Of a stretch of DNA of 64,000 bases, positions 1 through 10,692 are shown piece by piece. The first letter of the stretch is position 1. Every line of letters begins with the position of its first letter. Under the pieces are notes generated by a model, which ran no database searches, had not been told where the DNA came from, and saw only the letters and a list, made by a program, of their open reading frames with translations. The stretch spans positions 1,920,616 through 1,984,615 of the forward strand of contig CP054190.1 of assembly GCA_015709575.1 (NCBI GenBank). The letters are read 5' to 3'. Position numbers and translations under genes: made by a program. The stretch is from Planctomycetia bacterium (GTDB lineage Bacteria; Planctomycetota; Phycisphaerae; UBA1845; Fen-1342).

Positions 1-2
1 AC

Positions 3-3000
3 GGCGCGGCCGACGAGATCAACCTCGCGGAGGGCGGCACGTACACGTTGACCGCGGTGCTGCCGGCGATCACCGGCCCGACGATCCTGAACGGAAACGG
101 GTCGTTGCTGCAGCGCAGCACGGCGGGCGGGACCGCCTTGTTCCGCGTGTTGGACATCAATACCACCGCGGTCGTGGTGGTGAACGACCTCACCGTCCGC
201 AACGGGCACCTGGGCACCCAGACGGGGGCGGGGATCCGGATCCAGGGCGGCAACGTGACGCTTCGTCGCTGCCGCATTGAAAACTGCCAGTTGCCGGACC
301 GCGACGGATCGGGAATCCATGCTCGCAGCCTGGGGGGCAACCAGCTCGACCTGCTGATCGATGAGTGCACGATCTCCGGCAACACCGGTGGGCAGGGAGC
401 CGGCATGCATCTTGATCTACTCTTTGGCACAGCCAACGTGACGATTCGAAACACAACGATTTTCGGGAACACCTCCACGTCGATCGGTGGCGCGGTGCGG
501 GTCTACAGGGGCGATTCCGTCGTTTTTCAGAATTGCACTGTCAGCGGCAACTCCGGGCCGTCCAACGCCATTTCGACCTATGACGTGGCCGGCCTCCGAT
601 TTGAGCACTGTACGATCGCGGCCAACCCGGTTCGCGGTGTGCAATCCAGCATCGAATCCGGTCGTGGGATTCCGACGTTCTCGCATTGCATCGTGGCTCA
701 AAACGGCATCGCAGACATTCAATCGCCCGGCGTGATCAGCGAGGGTTACAACCTCATCGGCCATCATGCTGGGGGCCAGTTATGGTGCGCCGACGGTCCG
801 CCAGACGCACCGTGCTCGACCGACGTGATGGGGGTGAATCCGCAGATTCTGCCATTGGCGAACAACGGCGGCTTCGGACAAACGCACGCCCTGCGGTGCG
901 ACAGCCCGGCGCTGGACGCCGGATCGGAGTCCGGTGTGACCGCCACGGATCAGCGTGGTCGAATCCGGATGGATTGGAACAGCGACGGAGTAACGCGCAG
1001 CGACATCGGGGCGTTCGAGCGCCACCGCTCGGACAGCACGGCGGACGCGGACGGAGACGGGATCGATGATCTCTGCGATACCTGCCCGAGTACCGCGGCC
1101 GGCACGGTGGTCAACGGTCAGGGGTGCCCCGTGCCCGTGGGCGCTTGCTGCTTCTCCACGGGGTTGTGCCAGGCGCTGGCGGCGTCCACATGCGGGTGGC
1201 TGGGCGGCGACTGGGCCGGCGCGGCCAGCACGTGTGCGGGCACGGCGTGCGAACCAGGGCCATCGGGGTCAATCGCAGCATTCGGCCGCAACATGTGGGG
1301 CCAGTTGAACGTCCCCGCGCCAAACACCGGATGGGTCGCGATCAGTGGCGGGGCGGATCACTCGCTCGGCTTGCGACAGAACGGCACAATCGCCGCGTGG
1401 GGGCGCTCCAATGAGGGCCAGTTGAACATCCCCGTCCCCAATAGCGGCTTCGTGGCGGTGGCGGCAGGCAACCGTTTCAGCCTGGCTCTGCGCCAGGACG
1501 GCTCCGTTGTCGGGTTTGGCTACAACATTTCCGGTGAGGCGACGCCGCCGACGCCGAACAACGGTTTCGTGGCGATCGCCGCCGGCACTGGCCACTCCCT
1601 CGGCCTGCGTGCAAACGGCACGATCGCCGCGTGGGGCATGAACGACAATGGGCAACTGAACATCCCATGGCCGAACGACGGCTTTGTCGCGATTGCGGCA
1701 AACGGCCACATCTCCGCGGCGCTGCGCAGTGACGGGACGATCGAAGTATGGGGGGACGACTCAAACGGCTCGCTTGAATTACCCGTGCCCAACGGCGGAT
1801 TCCAATCCGTAGCGGCTGGCCGGTTCCACTTTCTGGCACTGCGCGACGACGGTTCCCTCGTCGGGTGGGGGAACGACTCCTGGGGGCAGGCCACTCCGCC
1901 CGCGCCGAACACGGGTTTTGTCCATGCCGATGGCGGCGAGACCTTCAGCTTGGCTCTGAGAAACAACGGTTCGATCACGGCCTGGGGGCATGGGGCGTAC
2001 GGTCAACTCAACGTACCCGCGCCAAACAGCGGGTTCATTGCCGTTGCGGCCGGCCAGGACCACGGACTCGCTATTCGCAACGAAACCGGCGGGTGCTGCT
2101 TCCACGCGGGCGGATGCCAGCTCCATACATCCTCCGGCTGCGCGACCGCCGGCGGGGTATTCCTCGGTGTCGGAGTTCCATGCAGTCCGGACACGGACGG
2201 CGACGGCGTCCATGACGATTGCGACGGCTGCCCGAATGATCCGAACAAGGTCGCTCCGGGGCAGTGCGGCTGCGGCACGCCGGACACGGACTCAGACGGT
2301 GACGGTACGGTGGATTGCCTGGATGACTGCCCCTCGGACCCTGCCAAAACCGAGCCGGGGACATGCGGGTGCGGCATTGCCGATACGGATACCGACAGCG
2401 ACGGCGTGCCGGACTGCATTGACAACTGCCCGACCGTCGGTCGCCGCTACGGCTGGCGAATGGAGACATACCGCCGCAGCGGCAACGCCGCCATCAACTC
2501 GCTTGCCTTGGCGGATGATGCGATCGCGAACGGGACGCTGATCTACTCCGGCGTCGTTGGAGCGGTCAACTACAACAACCCCACGTTCGCTTCGGTCGGA
2601 CGCTACAGCGGAGACGTCGATCCCTTCGGTCCCGGCAGCTTCGCCGCAATGGATCACTTTGCGGTTCGATCCACGGGGTCACTGTGGATTTCCCAGTCGG
2701 GCTCCTATCAGTTCCGCAATCGGACTGACGACGGCTCGCGCCTGCGCGTCGATCTCAACAGGAACGGCGTGTTTGATGCCGGTGAGACGCTGATTACAGA
2801 CGACGTGTTGTCCGCCGCACATGACGCACACAGCGCCGTCGTCACGCTCGAGCCGGGCGAGTACCGCATCGAGCACGTGTGCTTCGAGGCGAGCGGAACC
2901 GCGATGGCCGAGCTGGATGTCATCCTCGTGGGCACGGCCTATTACTTGCCCGGCGACCCGGCGACCGACGGCGCGGCCGCGTTCACCGCGATCGGCGTCT

Positions 3001-4934
3001 ATGTGACTCAGCTGACGACAGCACAGGCACAGTCCGATGCCGACGGCGACGGGCTGGGCGCTGCGTGCGATAACTGCCCGCTGGTGCACAATCCCGATCA
3101 GGCCGATTGCGACGGCGACGGCGTCGGCGACGCCTGTGACTCGCTGACCATCCCGCAAATCACGCAGCAACCGACCGCCCAGAGTGCGTGTGATAATCAG
3201 AACGTCACATTCAGCGTCCTGGCGAACAGTGACGCGCCGTTGTCGTACCAATGGCAGATGAACGGTTCGGACATTGTGAATGCGACGCTTCCCGAACTCA
3301 CGATCACGACGGCTTCGTTCACGGTCGGCAGCTACACGTGCCGCGTCAGCAACGCCTGCGGCTGGGTCATGAGCAATCCCGCTACGCTGACCATGCAGTC
3401 AGCCCCTGCCATCACGGCGCATCCGGCCGGCTTCACGGGTTGTGTAGGATCGGTGGTACAACGCAGCATCAGCGCCAGCGGGTCCACGCCGCTGACGTAC
3501 CAGTGGCTGCGGAACGGCACGCCGCTGGTCGACGGCGGCACGGTGAGCGGTACGACAACGACAGTGCTCACGATCAACGGCATCAGCGTCGCGGACGCAG
3601 GGACTTACTCCTGCCGCGTTTCAAACACCTGCGGGACGGTGACCTCGAGTGGCGCCGCCTTCAGCGTCTTCGAGGCGCCGGTGGTCACCACGCATCCGGG
3701 CAATGCACAGTTGTGCGCCGGCGCGCGCCTGACGCTTTCGGCGGCTGGGTCGGGCCTCGGCCTTCAGTACCAGTGGCGCAAGGGCGGCGAAGTGCTGGTA
3801 AACGGCGGTAGAATCAGCGGAGCAACCTCACCCACGCTGGTGATCGATCCGGTCCAGTCGGCGGATGCAGCGTTGGACTACCACTGCGTCATCACAGGCT
3901 CCTGCGGGACGACGGCCACCCTGAACGCGAGCGTGACGGTCTGGACGGCTCCGCAGATCGACACGCAGCCGACCGATCAATCGGCCTGTCCGGCCGCGTC
4001 GGTTCAGTTCTCCGTCACGGCGAGCGGGTCGCAGCCGCTCTCCTATCAATGGCGATTTGGCGGAGCAAACATCGCCAACGGCCCGAATGTCTCCGGTGCA
4101 AATTCGCCAATCCTGACGATTCATTCGATTGACGCGGGGCACGCGGGGGTGGCCGCGTACACGTGCGTCGTGTCGAATGGTTGCGGTTCGCAGGTCAGCA
4201 CCGCAGCTTCGTTGACAATTACCCCAGCCCCGGCCATCTCGCAGCATCCGCAGCCGGCACAGGCCTGCCTCGGCGGATCAGCCAGCTTCTCCGTGGCGGC
4301 CGGCGGCGCTCCGCCGCAAACCTTCTCATGGCGGTTCAACGGCCAGCCGATCCCCGGCGCGACTGCGAGCATGCTGCATATTTCGTCGGTAGCGATCAGT
4401 GACGTAGGCAGCTATGACTGCGTCGTGACGAACGGATGCGGATCCGCGACTTCGAATCCGGCGACGCTCTCGCTGAGCGCGTCCACGAGCATCACCCAGC
4501 AGCCACAATCCGAAATGGCCTGTGTCGGTGGCGCGGCAACCTTCTCGGTCGTCGCATCCGGCGCTGGAGCGCTGACCTACCAGTGGCGGCGCAGCGGCCA
4601 GCCAATCCCCGGCGCCAATTCGGCGGCGCTGGAATTGTCGAACATCGCAGCGGGCGACGCCGGACAGTACGACTGCATCGTGGAGAGCAATTGCGGCTCG
4701 GCCGTCAGCGAACCCGCTACGCTGCGGGTCACGGTTGTCGGGGATGCGAATTGCGACGGCGCGCTGAACAACTTTGACATCGATCCGTTCGTGCTGGCGA
4801 TTCTGGCCGGGCAGGGTCCATGGGAAGCGCTGTACGACTGCGATTTCCTGTGCGCCTGCGACGCCGGCGGCGATGGCGTGGTGAACAATTTCGACATCGA
4901 TCCGTTTGTGCAGGCGCTGCTCGGGACGCCCTGA
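3..4934 (+). CDS. Giant secreted multidomain protein, 5' end missing (beta-helix, RCC1, TSP3, Ig, dockerin)
   Basis: The frame is open from base 3, so the true start lies before the window; the TTG at 48 is only an internal codon. Order of domains (residues counted from base 48): right-handed beta-helix with repeated short strands (1-325); a TSP3-like Asp-rich calcium motif (about 333-352); a Cys-rich block; seven RCC1-type repeats of about 39 residues (406-681), each with a W/F-G and an '[10 protein letters not shown]' core; a second Cys-rich block; more TSP3 motifs ([12 protein letters not shown]); a PA14-like region (about 806-975); TSP3 motifs again; six Ig-like domains (about 1035-1563), each with two Cys and a YxC motif; and a C-terminal dockerin-like pair of NNFDIDPFV repeats (1566-1628). 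It is probably exported and calcium-stabilised, acting in adhesion or on the cell surface. No catalytic site is evident. The architecture is read from the sequence; the role is inferred. Confidence 0.85.
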   Translation, partial: GAADEINLAEGGTYTLTAVLPAITGPTILNGNGSLLQRSTAGGTALFRVLDINTTAVVVVNDLTVRNGHLGTQTGAGIRIQGGNVTLRRCRIENCQLPDRDGSGIHARSLGGNQLDLLIDECTISGNTGGQGAGMHLDLLFGTANVTIRNTTIFGNTSTSIGGAVRVYRGDSVVFQNCTVSGNSGPSNAISTYDVAGLRFEHCTIAANPVRGVQSSIESGRGIPTFSHCIVAQNGIADIQSPGVISEGYNLIGHHAGGQLWCADGPPDAPCSTDVMGVNPQILPLANNGGFGQTHALRCDSPALDAGSESGVTATDQRGRIRMDWNSDGVTRSDIGAFERHRSDSTADADGDGIDDLCDTCPSTAAGTVVNGQGCPVPVGACCFSTGLCQALAASTCGWLGGDWAGAASTCAGTACEPGPSGSIAAFGRNMWGQLNVPAPNTGWVAISGGADHSLGLRQNGTIAAWGRSNEGQLNIPVPNSGFVAVAAGNRFSLALRQDGSVVGFGYNISGEATPPTPNNGFVAIAAGTGHSLGLRANGTIAAWGMNDNGQLNIPWPNDGFVAIAANGHISAALRSDGTIEVWGDDSNGSLELPVPNGGFQSVAAGRFHFLALRDDGSLVGWGNDSWGQATPPAPNTGFVHADGGETFSLALRNNGSITAWGHGAYGQLNVPAPNSGFIAVAAGQDHGLAIRNETGGCCFHAGGCQLHTSSGCATAGGVFLGVGVPCSPDTDGDGVHDDCDGCPNDPNKVAPGQCGCGTPDTDSDGDGTVDCLDDCPSDPAKTEPGTCGCGIADTDTDSDGVPDCIDNCPTVGRRYGWRMETYRRSGNAAINSLALADDAIANGTLIYSGVVGAVNYNNPTFASVGRYSGDVDPFGPGSFAAMDHFAVRSTGSLWISQSGSYQFRNRTDDGSRLRVDLNRNGVFDAGETLITDDVLSAAHDAHSAVVTLEPGEYRIEHVCFEASGTAMAELDVILVGTAYYLPGDPATDGAAAFTAIGVYVTQLTTAQAQSDADGDGLGAACDNCPLVHNPDQADCDGDGVGDACDSLTIPQITQQPTAQSACDNQNVTFSVLANSDAPLSYQWQMNGSDIVNATLPELTITTASFTVGSYTCRVSNACGWVMSNPATLTMQSAPAITAHPAGFTGCVGSVVQRSISASGSTPLTYQWLRNGTPLVDGGTVSGTTTTVLTINGISVADAGTYSCRVSNTCGTVTSSGAAFSVFEAPVVTTHPGNAQLCAGARLTLSAAGSGLGLQYQWRKGGEVLVNGGRISGATSPTLVIDPVQSADAALDYHCVITGSCGTTATLNASVTVWTAPQIDTQPTDQSACPAASVQFSVTASGSQPLSYQWRFGGANIANGPNVSGANSPILTIHSIDAGHAGVAAYTCVVSNGCGSQVSTAASLTITPAPAISQHPQPAQACLGGSASFSVAAGGAPPQTFSWRFNGQPIPGATASMLHISSVAISDVGSYDCVVTNGCGSATSNPATLSLSASTSITQQPQSEMACVGGAATFSVVASGAGALTYQWRRSGQPIPGANSAALELSNIAAGDAGQYDCIVESNCGSAVSEPATLRVTVVGDANCDGALNNFDIDPFVLAILAGQGPWEALYDCDFLCACDAGGDGVVNNFDIDPFVQALLGTP

Positions 4935-4987
4935 TCGTTCGGTCGGCGCTGCGAGCCTGTGGCGGCCCCTCGCGTGCTTCCAGCGCG

Positions 4988-5003
4988 CCGGGGGTCGCCC
5001 CCG
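4988..5003 (+). terminator. Possible terminator hairpin after the giant secreted gene
   Basis: A six-base perfect stem (CGGGGG / CCCCCG) with a three-base loop lies 55 bases after the stop codon and is followed by GTTTG. The U tract is weak, so intrinsic termination is only possible. Confidence 0.35.
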
Positions 5004-5082
5004 TTTGACCGAAACCGCAACCGCACCGGGCGGCGGAGCAAATTGACCGTGTTGCCGGCCCGCGATCCACCCCGGCGGGCGG

Positions 5083-5088
5083 TATACT
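5083..5088 (+). promoter_or_regulatory. Candidate -10 element for dxs
   Basis: TATACT lies 51 bases before the dxs start codon. I see no convincing -35 at 16-18 bases upstream. The dxs gene also has a good Shine-Dalgarno sequence, so this would be a leadered transcript. Confidence 0.4.
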
Positions 5089-5139
5089 CCGGCAACGGCG
5101 GCGCTCGGCGTCGCGGTCCGGCCTTCAGAAGGATGGTGC

Positions 5140-7128
5140 ATGACCCGGATTCTTGAGTCGATCCGTGATCCTCGCGACGTACGCGCCCTTTCGATCGAGC
5201 AGTTGGAGCAGCTTGCCGGCGAAATCCGCCAGCGGATTATCGACGTGGTCAGCGCCAACGGCGGGCACCTGGCCAGCAACCTCGGCGTCACCGAGCTGAC
5301 GCTGGCCCTTCACCGCGTCTTCGACTTTTCGCAGGATCGCCTGCTCTGGGACGTGGGCCATCAGTGCTACGTCCACAAGCTGATCACCGGCCGCAACGAG
5401 CGCTTCGAGACATTGCGCAAGGCCGGCGGCATCTCCGGCTTCCCCAGCACCCACGAAAGCCCGTACGACCTCTTCGACGTCGGCCACGCCGGCACAGCGA
5501 TTGCAACGGCCGTCGGCATGGCCCGCGGCGACTCGCTGATGGAGCGCGACACGCGCGTTGTCGCGCTGGTCGGCGACGCCAGTATCGTCAATGGCGTTGC
5601 TTTCGAGGGACTGAACCAGGCCGGCGTGTTGCAGCGCCAGTTGCTGGTCATTCTGAACGACAACTCGATGGGCATCGCCAAAACGCAGGGCGGCCTGGCG
5701 GGCTACCTGGCGAGATTCCGCGTCAGCAGCATTTACGAGGAGGTCAAGAAGCAGCTCGCCACGCAGCTTCCAAAAGTGCCGCTGGTGGGCAAGCCCATGC
5801 TCGAAGCGCTGGAGCACCTGCGCGATGCGCTCAAGGCCAGCGTCTCGCCGCATCAGATTTTCGAGCAACTCGGGTTTGTCTACGTCGGTCCGGTCGATGG
5901 CCACGACCTGCCGCACCTGATCGAGATGCTCGAGCTGCTGCGGAACGTCCACCATCCGGTGCTGCTGCACGTCATGACCGAAAAGGGCCGCGGCTGCGAT
6001 TGGGCCAGCAAGGATCCCTGCGCGTTTCACAGCCCCAATAAGTTTCGCATCGAGGGCGACACCGTCGTCATTCCCAAGTCGGAGCGAAAAAACTGGACCA
6101 GCGCGTTTGCGGATGTCTGCATTGACCTGATGAACACCGATCGGCGCGTGATTGCTCTGACTGCGGCCATGCCCGACGGAACCGGGCTGGCAAAAGTGCG
6201 CAAGGCCCATCCGGAGCGCGTGCTGGATTGCGGCATCGCTGAAAGCTGCACCGTGGATATCGCGGCCGGGATGGCCAAGTCCGGCGCCCGCCCGATCTGC
6301 GCGATTTACTCGACCTTCCTGCAGCGCGCCTTTGACCAGGTGTTTCAGGAAGTGACGCTGCAGAAGCTGCCGGTGATCTTCGCCATGGATCGCGCCGGCT
6401 TTGTCGGTGGCGACGGCGCTGTGCATCACGGCTACCTGGACGTCGGCTACCTGCGCGGCTTCCAGAACATGGTCGTCATGGCTCCGGCCGATGAGCCGGA
6501 GCTTTCCGCCGCGATTCGATTTGCCCTGACGCTGGATGGTCCGGCGGCGCTGCGCTACCCGCGCGACTCCGTGCCGGATCCGCAGCCGTCGGCCGATGGC
6601 GCGTGCCCGCCCTTCGCGCTGGGCGAGTCCCGCCTGCTGCGCGAGGGGCCGGATGCGACCATCCTGGCGTACGGCACCCAGGTGGATTTCGCCTTGCAGG
6701 CCGCCCGCACCCTCGAAACCGAGGACATCTTCGTGACGGTGGTGAACGCTCGCTTCGCCAAGCCGATCGACACGCGCATGGTCACGGCTGCGGTCGAGCG
6801 CGGCGCCCCGATTGTCACGGTTGAGGATCACTCTGTCGCGGGCGGGTTCGGCAGCGCGGTGCTGGAAGCCGCGAATCGGCTCGGACTGCCGACGACTGAC
6901 ATCACCCGACTCGGAATGGACGAGAACACTTTCTACAAACATGGCTCAAGAAACGGGCAACTCGCCGAGGCGGGGATCGACGCGGCCGGTATCGCCCAGA
7001 CGGTGCGAGCGCTGGTTTCTCAGCGCCGCACGGCGCGGTCGGAGGCGACCGGCGTGATGCGACACGATGCGGCAGATGTGGCGCTGCGGCGCAGCGCATC
7101 AGGGCGCGGGCGGGTGACGACCGGCTGA
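5140..7128 (+). CDS. dxs: 1-deoxy-D-xylulose-5-phosphate synthase
   Basis: This enzyme condenses pyruvate with glyceraldehyde 3-phosphate using thiamine diphosphate, the first step of the MEP isoprenoid pathway, in the cytosol. The 662 residues cover the whole family fold: N-terminal SNLGVTELTLALHRVF and the DVGHQCYVHKL segment, the ThDP/Mg motif GDASIVNG...LNDNSMGI (about residues 146-182), the transketolase Pyr-domain glutamate in CGIAESCTVDIAAGMAKSG, IYSTFLQRAFDQV and DRAGFVGGDGAVHHG, and a C-terminal transketolase domain. The usual GDG of the ThDP motif reads GDA here. The last 30 or so residues extend beyond the family end, and the gene overlaps the convergent neighbour by 30 bp. AGAAGG lies 7 bases before the ATG. 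The assignment is firm. Confidence 0.95.
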   Translation: MTRILESIRDPRDVRALSIEQLEQLAGEIRQRIIDVVSANGGHLASNLGVTELTLALHRVFDFSQDRLLWDVGHQCYVHKLITGRNERFETLRKAGGISGFPSTHESPYDLFDVGHAGTAIATAVGMARGDSLMERDTRVVALVGDASIVNGVAFEGLNQAGVLQRQLLVILNDNSMGIAKTQGGLAGYLARFRVSSIYEEVKKQLATQLPKVPLVGKPMLEALEHLRDALKASVSPHQIFEQLGFVYVGPVDGHDLPHLIEMLELLRNVHHPVLLHVMTEKGRGCDWASKDPCAFHSPNKFRIEGDTVVIPKSERKNWTSAFADVCIDLMNTDRRVIALTAAMPDGTGLAKVRKAHPERVLDCGIAESCTVDIAAGMAKSGARPICAIYSTFLQRAFDQVFQEVTLQKLPVIFAMDRAGFVGGDGAVHHGYLDVGYLRGFQNMVVMAPADEPELSAAIRFALTLDGPAALRYPRDSVPDPQPSADGACPPFALGESRLLREGPDATILAYGTQVDFALQAARTLETEDIFVTVVNARFAKPIDTRMVTAAVERGAPIVTVEDHSVAGGFGSAVLEAANRLGLPTTDITRLGMDENTFYKHGSRNGQLAEAGIDAAGIAQTVRALVSQRRTARSEATGVMRHDAADVALRRSASGRGRVTTG

Positions 7129-9288
7129 GGCGGCATCACCGGCTGCGAGTTCGTCGCCGATCGAAACGCGGACGCGAATCGCCGGGCCTTCGTGGCTGCG
7201 CCCGGCCGCGTATTCGTGCAGTCGCTCGCGAATCGCTGCGGCGAGCGTGGTGTCGTCATCGCGCTCCGCAATCCGCAGCGCCTTCTCCCCCCATCGTTGC
7301 GCCTCTTCGAACTTGTCCGCCATGGCCGCCGCCGCGCCGCGCGCATCAAAAAATATCGGATCGGCCTGTGCCCGGGCGCCGGCCGCGGCGATGGCTCGAT
7401 CCGCGAGCAGCTCGGCGGCGATGAAATTGCGATAGAGCGGGTTGCGGTTGGTGGCGCGCAGCCACGCCAGCGCGGCCAGCGAATCGGCGTTTTCGGGCGC
7501 GAGGTCCACAGATCGAGCCAGATGCTCTACAGCGATGTCCTCGCGTCCGCGCTCGATCAGCAGGTTGTAGAGCCGCAGGTGCGTGGGGGCGTGCGTCGGG
7601 TCAAAGACCAGCGCCCGTTCGAGCATCGGAATGGCTGCGGCCGCGTCGCCGCGCTCGTAAAGGACCGCTCCGAGCCGCGCGGCGGCGGCACCGTTCTCCT
7701 TCCATAGTTCCAGCGCCCGCTCATAGCGCGCGGCGGCGGCGTCCGTCGCTCCCGACCGAGTGCGCCGATCTCCCGATCTCGTCATGGCGCCGGACATCAT
7801 CCGAAGGAAGTCGTCGCGCATCAGCGCCGGACTGTCAAATGGAACCGGTACACGAACACCGTCGTCGATCCGCAGCATGTGGCGATTGACCTGCTCCGCG
7901 GCAAGCGGCGACAGCACAATCGCCGTGGCGGCGACCGGTCCGAGCGGCATCGAGCGCAACGCCGTCACCGCGTATGCCGCCATGCCGCAGGCGACCGGCA
8001 AGAGGGCCAGTCGATACCGCGGTGTGTAGAAGAAGATCAGCACGGTCGCGACCGCCAGCAGCACGAACACCCACTCTGCCCCGCGTCGGCCCCGTCGGCG
8101 CAGCGCCGCTGCCAGTCCGATTCCCGCTGCACCGAGTACCCACGGGGTCGCAAGCGGTGAGAGAACTGCCCGGCTCGCGAGACCCAGTTCGACCTCCAGC
8201 ACCACGGGATGCTGATCGTCGTAGTTTCTGCCCGTGAGCAGCCACCACGCCTTTTTTGACAGGAGGACAGCACCGCCGATCGGGTCGCGTGCCAGCACGT
8301 CGATCGCCTGGCGGCGGAAGAAGCGATCGACCTCGCCCCAACTTCCGTCGCGCCCGGTTGCTTCGCGAAACACGCGGGCGGCGTCCTCGTGCATCCGCTC
8401 GCGGCTGGCGCTCACGCCGGCGATGCGCGTGTAGATTCCATGCGACACCGGCGAATTCCCCTGGCGCATCGTGATGCCGGAATGCGCCGTGACCGGGATG
8501 AACTCGCCGCTGGCATGTGCGTTGTGAAGCGTGGCTGGGGAGATCACGACCCCCGCAACAACAACTATCGTCGCGGCGGCGAACCACCCTGACCGACTCG
8601 CCGGCAGCGGCTCTGCACGCGACGGTGCGTCTGTGGTCGCCCGCCGCGCCGCAACGAAGACGAACGCCGCCACCAGCGGAATCGCCAGCAGGGCCTGCGG
8701 CATCGCCAGTGCCAGAAGCCCGAGCAGCGTCCCGATCACCAGGGTGCGCCGAAGCGAGCAGCGTGCCGGCGGTGCGCTGGCGTCGTGCAAAGACCCGCTG
8801 ATCGGCGCCACGACGCGCCACAAGCCAGCTATCAGCAGCAATTGAAGTGAATTCGGCAGAACCCGCAGCACAAACGACGCCGGTTCACTGAGCAGGGCGA
8901 ATATCGCCGCGGCCAGCAGCCCGGCCGCCGGCCCCGCCCGGATCCGCGTTGCGCTCGCAACCAGCGCGATGGTCAGCAGGTGGGCGACAAGCTGAAGCCA
9001 CACGACCGCATCCAGGCCGCCTCCAGCGACACGAACCAGCCCCAGCAGGTAGGGATAGAACGGGGCGGAATGGAATGGGGTCGGCTCGATCAGTTGGCCG
9101 CCGGCGATGCGATCCGCCCATGCCCAGTAGATCGCTCCGTCTTGCCAGGGCTCCTCGGCGAGCGGATTCTCGCGCGAATACTCGCGGATTTGCGCAAAGC
9201 GCGCCGCCCCCGCCAGCGCAAGAATCGCCAGCAGCACCAGCCGCCACGCGGCGGGCGATTTCGGCTGGGTTGTCGGCGGATGAACCAC
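7099..9288 (-). CDS. Glycosyltransferase-39-like membrane protein with C-terminal TPR repeats
   Basis: The first ~430 of 729 residues are hydrophobic with about ten predicted membrane helices. They begin with a short cytoplasmic tail, one helix, and an acidic loop ([19 protein letters not shown]) followed by [12 protein letters not shown]. That pattern fits polyprenol-phosphate-sugar glycosyltransferases of the ArnT/PMT (GT-C) type. Residues about 520-720 form TPR-like helices (for example [19 protein letters not shown]). GT-C enzymes with a TPR tail are common in Planctomycetota; the sugar and acceptor cannot be read. The start is GTG with GGAG five bases upstream. It converges on dxs with a 30-bp overlap and diverges from the ABC ATPase gene. 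Confidence 0.75.
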   Translation of the reverse strand: MVHPPTTQPKSPAAWRLVLLAILALAGAARFAQIREYSRENPLAEEPWQDGAIYWAWADRIAGGQLIEPTPFHSAPFYPYLLGLVRVAGGGLDAVVWLQLVAHLLTIALVASATRIRAGPAAGLLAAAIFALLSEPASFVLRVLPNSLQLLLIAGLWRVVAPISGSLHDASAPPARCSLRRTLVIGTLLGLLALAMPQALLAIPLVAAFVFVAARRATTDAPSRAEPLPASRSGWFAAATIVVVAGVVISPATLHNAHASGEFIPVTAHSGITMRQGNSPVSHGIYTRIAGVSASRERMHEDAARVFREATGRDGSWGEVDRFFRRQAIDVLARDPIGGAVLLSKKAWWLLTGRNYDDQHPVVLEVELGLASRAVLSPLATPWVLGAAGIGLAAALRRRGRRGAEWVFVLLAVATVLIFFYTPRYRLALLPVACGMAAYAVTALRSMPLGPVAATAIVLSPLAAEQVNRHMLRIDDGVRVPVPFDSPALMRDDFLRMMSGAMTRSGDRRTRSGATDAAAARYERALELWKENGAAAARLGAVLYERGDAAAAIPMLERALVFDPTHAPTHLRLYNLLIERGREDIAVEHLARSVDLAPENADSLAALAWLRATNRNPLYRNFIAAELLADRAIAAAGARAQADPIFFDARGAAAAMADKFEEAQRWGEKALRIAERDDDTTLAAAIRERLHEYAAGRSHEGPAIRVRVSIGDELAAGDAASAGRHPPAP

Positions 9289-9323
9289 AGGGTCTCCGGC
9301 ACGCGAGGTGCGAACTGGGACGA

Positions 9324-9352
9324 TTGCCGCTCCGCGCGGCGCTCCGTACTAT
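9324..9352 (+). promoter_or_regulatory. Candidate sigma-70 promoter for the MalK/UgpC-type ATPase
   Basis: TTGCCG (9324-9329) and TACTAT (9347-9352) are separated by 17 bases. The ATG follows 43 bases later and has its own GGAG ribosome site. Confidence 0.5.
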
Positions 9353-9395
9353 TGTCGGCGCGGCGCGTGGGGGCAACCGCCGGCCGGAGTCCGTG

Positions 9396-10571
9396 ATGGC
9401 GCAAGTCCTGCTGGAAGACGTGTCAAAGGTCTACCCCGGCGGCGTTCGGGCGGTCAACGGGGTTTCGCTGAATATCGAGGATCGCGAGTTCGTCGTGCTG
9501 GTCGGGCCGTCCGGCTGCGGCAAGAGCACCGCGCTGCGCATGATCGCGGGCCTGGAGGAAATCAGCGCGGGCACGATCCGCATCGCGGGGCGGGTCGTGA
9601 ACGACATCGCGCCAAAGGATCGTGACATCGCGATGGTATTTCAGAATTACGCGCTCTATCCGCACATGAATGTGTCGCAGAATCTCTCGTTTTCGCTCCG
9701 ATTGCGGCGGAAGTTCGGATTCTGGCGCAATCCGCTGGGCTGGATGGGATCAGGTGAGTATCGGCAGCGCAGCGTCGAGGAGTGGCAGGAGATCGGGCGG
9801 CGCGTCGCAGACACGGCCCGCGTGCTGGGGATCGAGCATCTGCTGGCCCGTCGGCCGCGGGAATTGTCCGGCGGGCAACGCCAGCGCGTCGCGGTCGGTC
9901 GGGCCATGGTGCGGGAGCCGAAGGCGTTTCTGTTTGACGAACCGCTGTCGAACCTTGATGCGAAGCTGCGGGTGGAAATGCGGGCGGAGATCAAGCGCCT
10001 GCATCGGCAGGTGCAGACGACGACGATCTACGTGACGCACGACCAGGAAGAGGCGATGACACTCGGGGATCGCGTGGTCGTGATGAAGGATGGCGTGATT
10101 CAACAGGCCGCGTCGCCTTTTGACGTGTACGAGCGCCCGGTGAATCGCTTTGTGGCCGGGTTCGTGGGCACGCCGCCGATGAATTTCTTCGAGGGACGTT
10201 TGATCGATTCAGGTGGGCTGCTGACGTTTGAGGACGGCGACCTGCGCCTGGCGCTTGCTATGGAGCACGCGGGGCGGCTGGGGCGTTATATCGGGCAGAA
10301 CGTGGTGCTGGGGCTGCGGCCGGAGAGCCTGCACGCGGATCCGGCGGCGGCGGGCGCGGCAAAGGCGATGTTTCGCGCCAGGATCGTGCTGACGGAGCCG
10401 TTGGGTGATCGAACGGACGTGCACGCGCAGACGGAGCGCAACCCGCACATTATCTGTCGCGTAGACGCGCGAACGCGCCTGAGAGAGCAGGAAGTGGTGG
10501 AGATTTGCGCGGACATGACGCGGGCACACTTTTTTGCCGCGGGTGCGGAGGGTGCGAACCTGGCGCTTTAG
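9396..10571 (+). CDS. Sugar-type ABC transporter ATP-binding protein (MalK/UgpC family)
   Basis: This 391-residue ATPase would power import of a sugar or glycerol-phosphate-like solute. It shows Walker [11 protein letters not shown]-loop [12 protein letters not shown], signature [15 protein letters not shown], Walker [17 protein letters not shown]-loop [10 protein letters not shown], then the diagnostic [12 protein letters not shown] and a TOBE-like C-terminal domain. Between the Q-loop and the signature there are about 30 extra residues (from [12 protein letters not shown] to EEWQEIGRR) compared with ordinary MalK/UgpC. No permease or binding-protein gene is adjacent, so it is an orphan; such ATPases often serve several importers. 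The ATG at 9396 is chosen because GGAG sits six bases upstream and homology starts there. Confidence 0.88.
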   Translation: MAQVLLEDVSKVYPGGVRAVNGVSLNIEDREFVVLVGPSGCGKSTALRMIAGLEEISAGTIRIAGRVVNDIAPKDRDIAMVFQNYALYPHMNVSQNLSFSLRLRRKFGFWRNPLGWMGSGEYRQRSVEEWQEIGRRVADTARVLGIEHLLARRPRELSGGQRQRVAVGRAMVREPKAFLFDEPLSNLDAKLRVEMRAEIKRLHRQVQTTTIYVTHDQEEAMTLGDRVVVMKDGVIQQAASPFDVYERPVNRFVAGFVGTPPMNFFEGRLIDSGGLLTFEDGDLRLALAMEHAGRLGRYIGQNVVLGLRPESLHADPAAAGAAKAMFRARIVLTEPLGDRTDVHAQTERNPHIICRVDARTRLREQEVVEICADMTRAHFFAAGAEGANLAL

Positions 10572-10692
10572 TAGATCGCGCGCCTTTGTCGCGCAAAAGA
10601 GCGCAGGCGCAGTGTTGTGGAACCGGCATGCCCCGGAGGCGAGGCCCTTGTACAGCGGCGAGAACGAAGTGCGAGTGGCGATGGGAGCGGAC

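Noticed and set aside
48-50. TTG as the start of the giant secreted protein
   Set aside because: The same frame is open to the window edge and encodes a fitting beta-helix start ([14 protein letters not shown]) before it.
5083-5088. dxs as a leaderless gene
   Set aside because: The -10-like TATACT is 51 bases from the ATG, and a good AGAAGG ribosome site is present.
5125-6942. A 605-codon open frame antisense to dxs
   Set aside because: The plus strand encodes a complete dxs. High GC content makes long antisense frames common.
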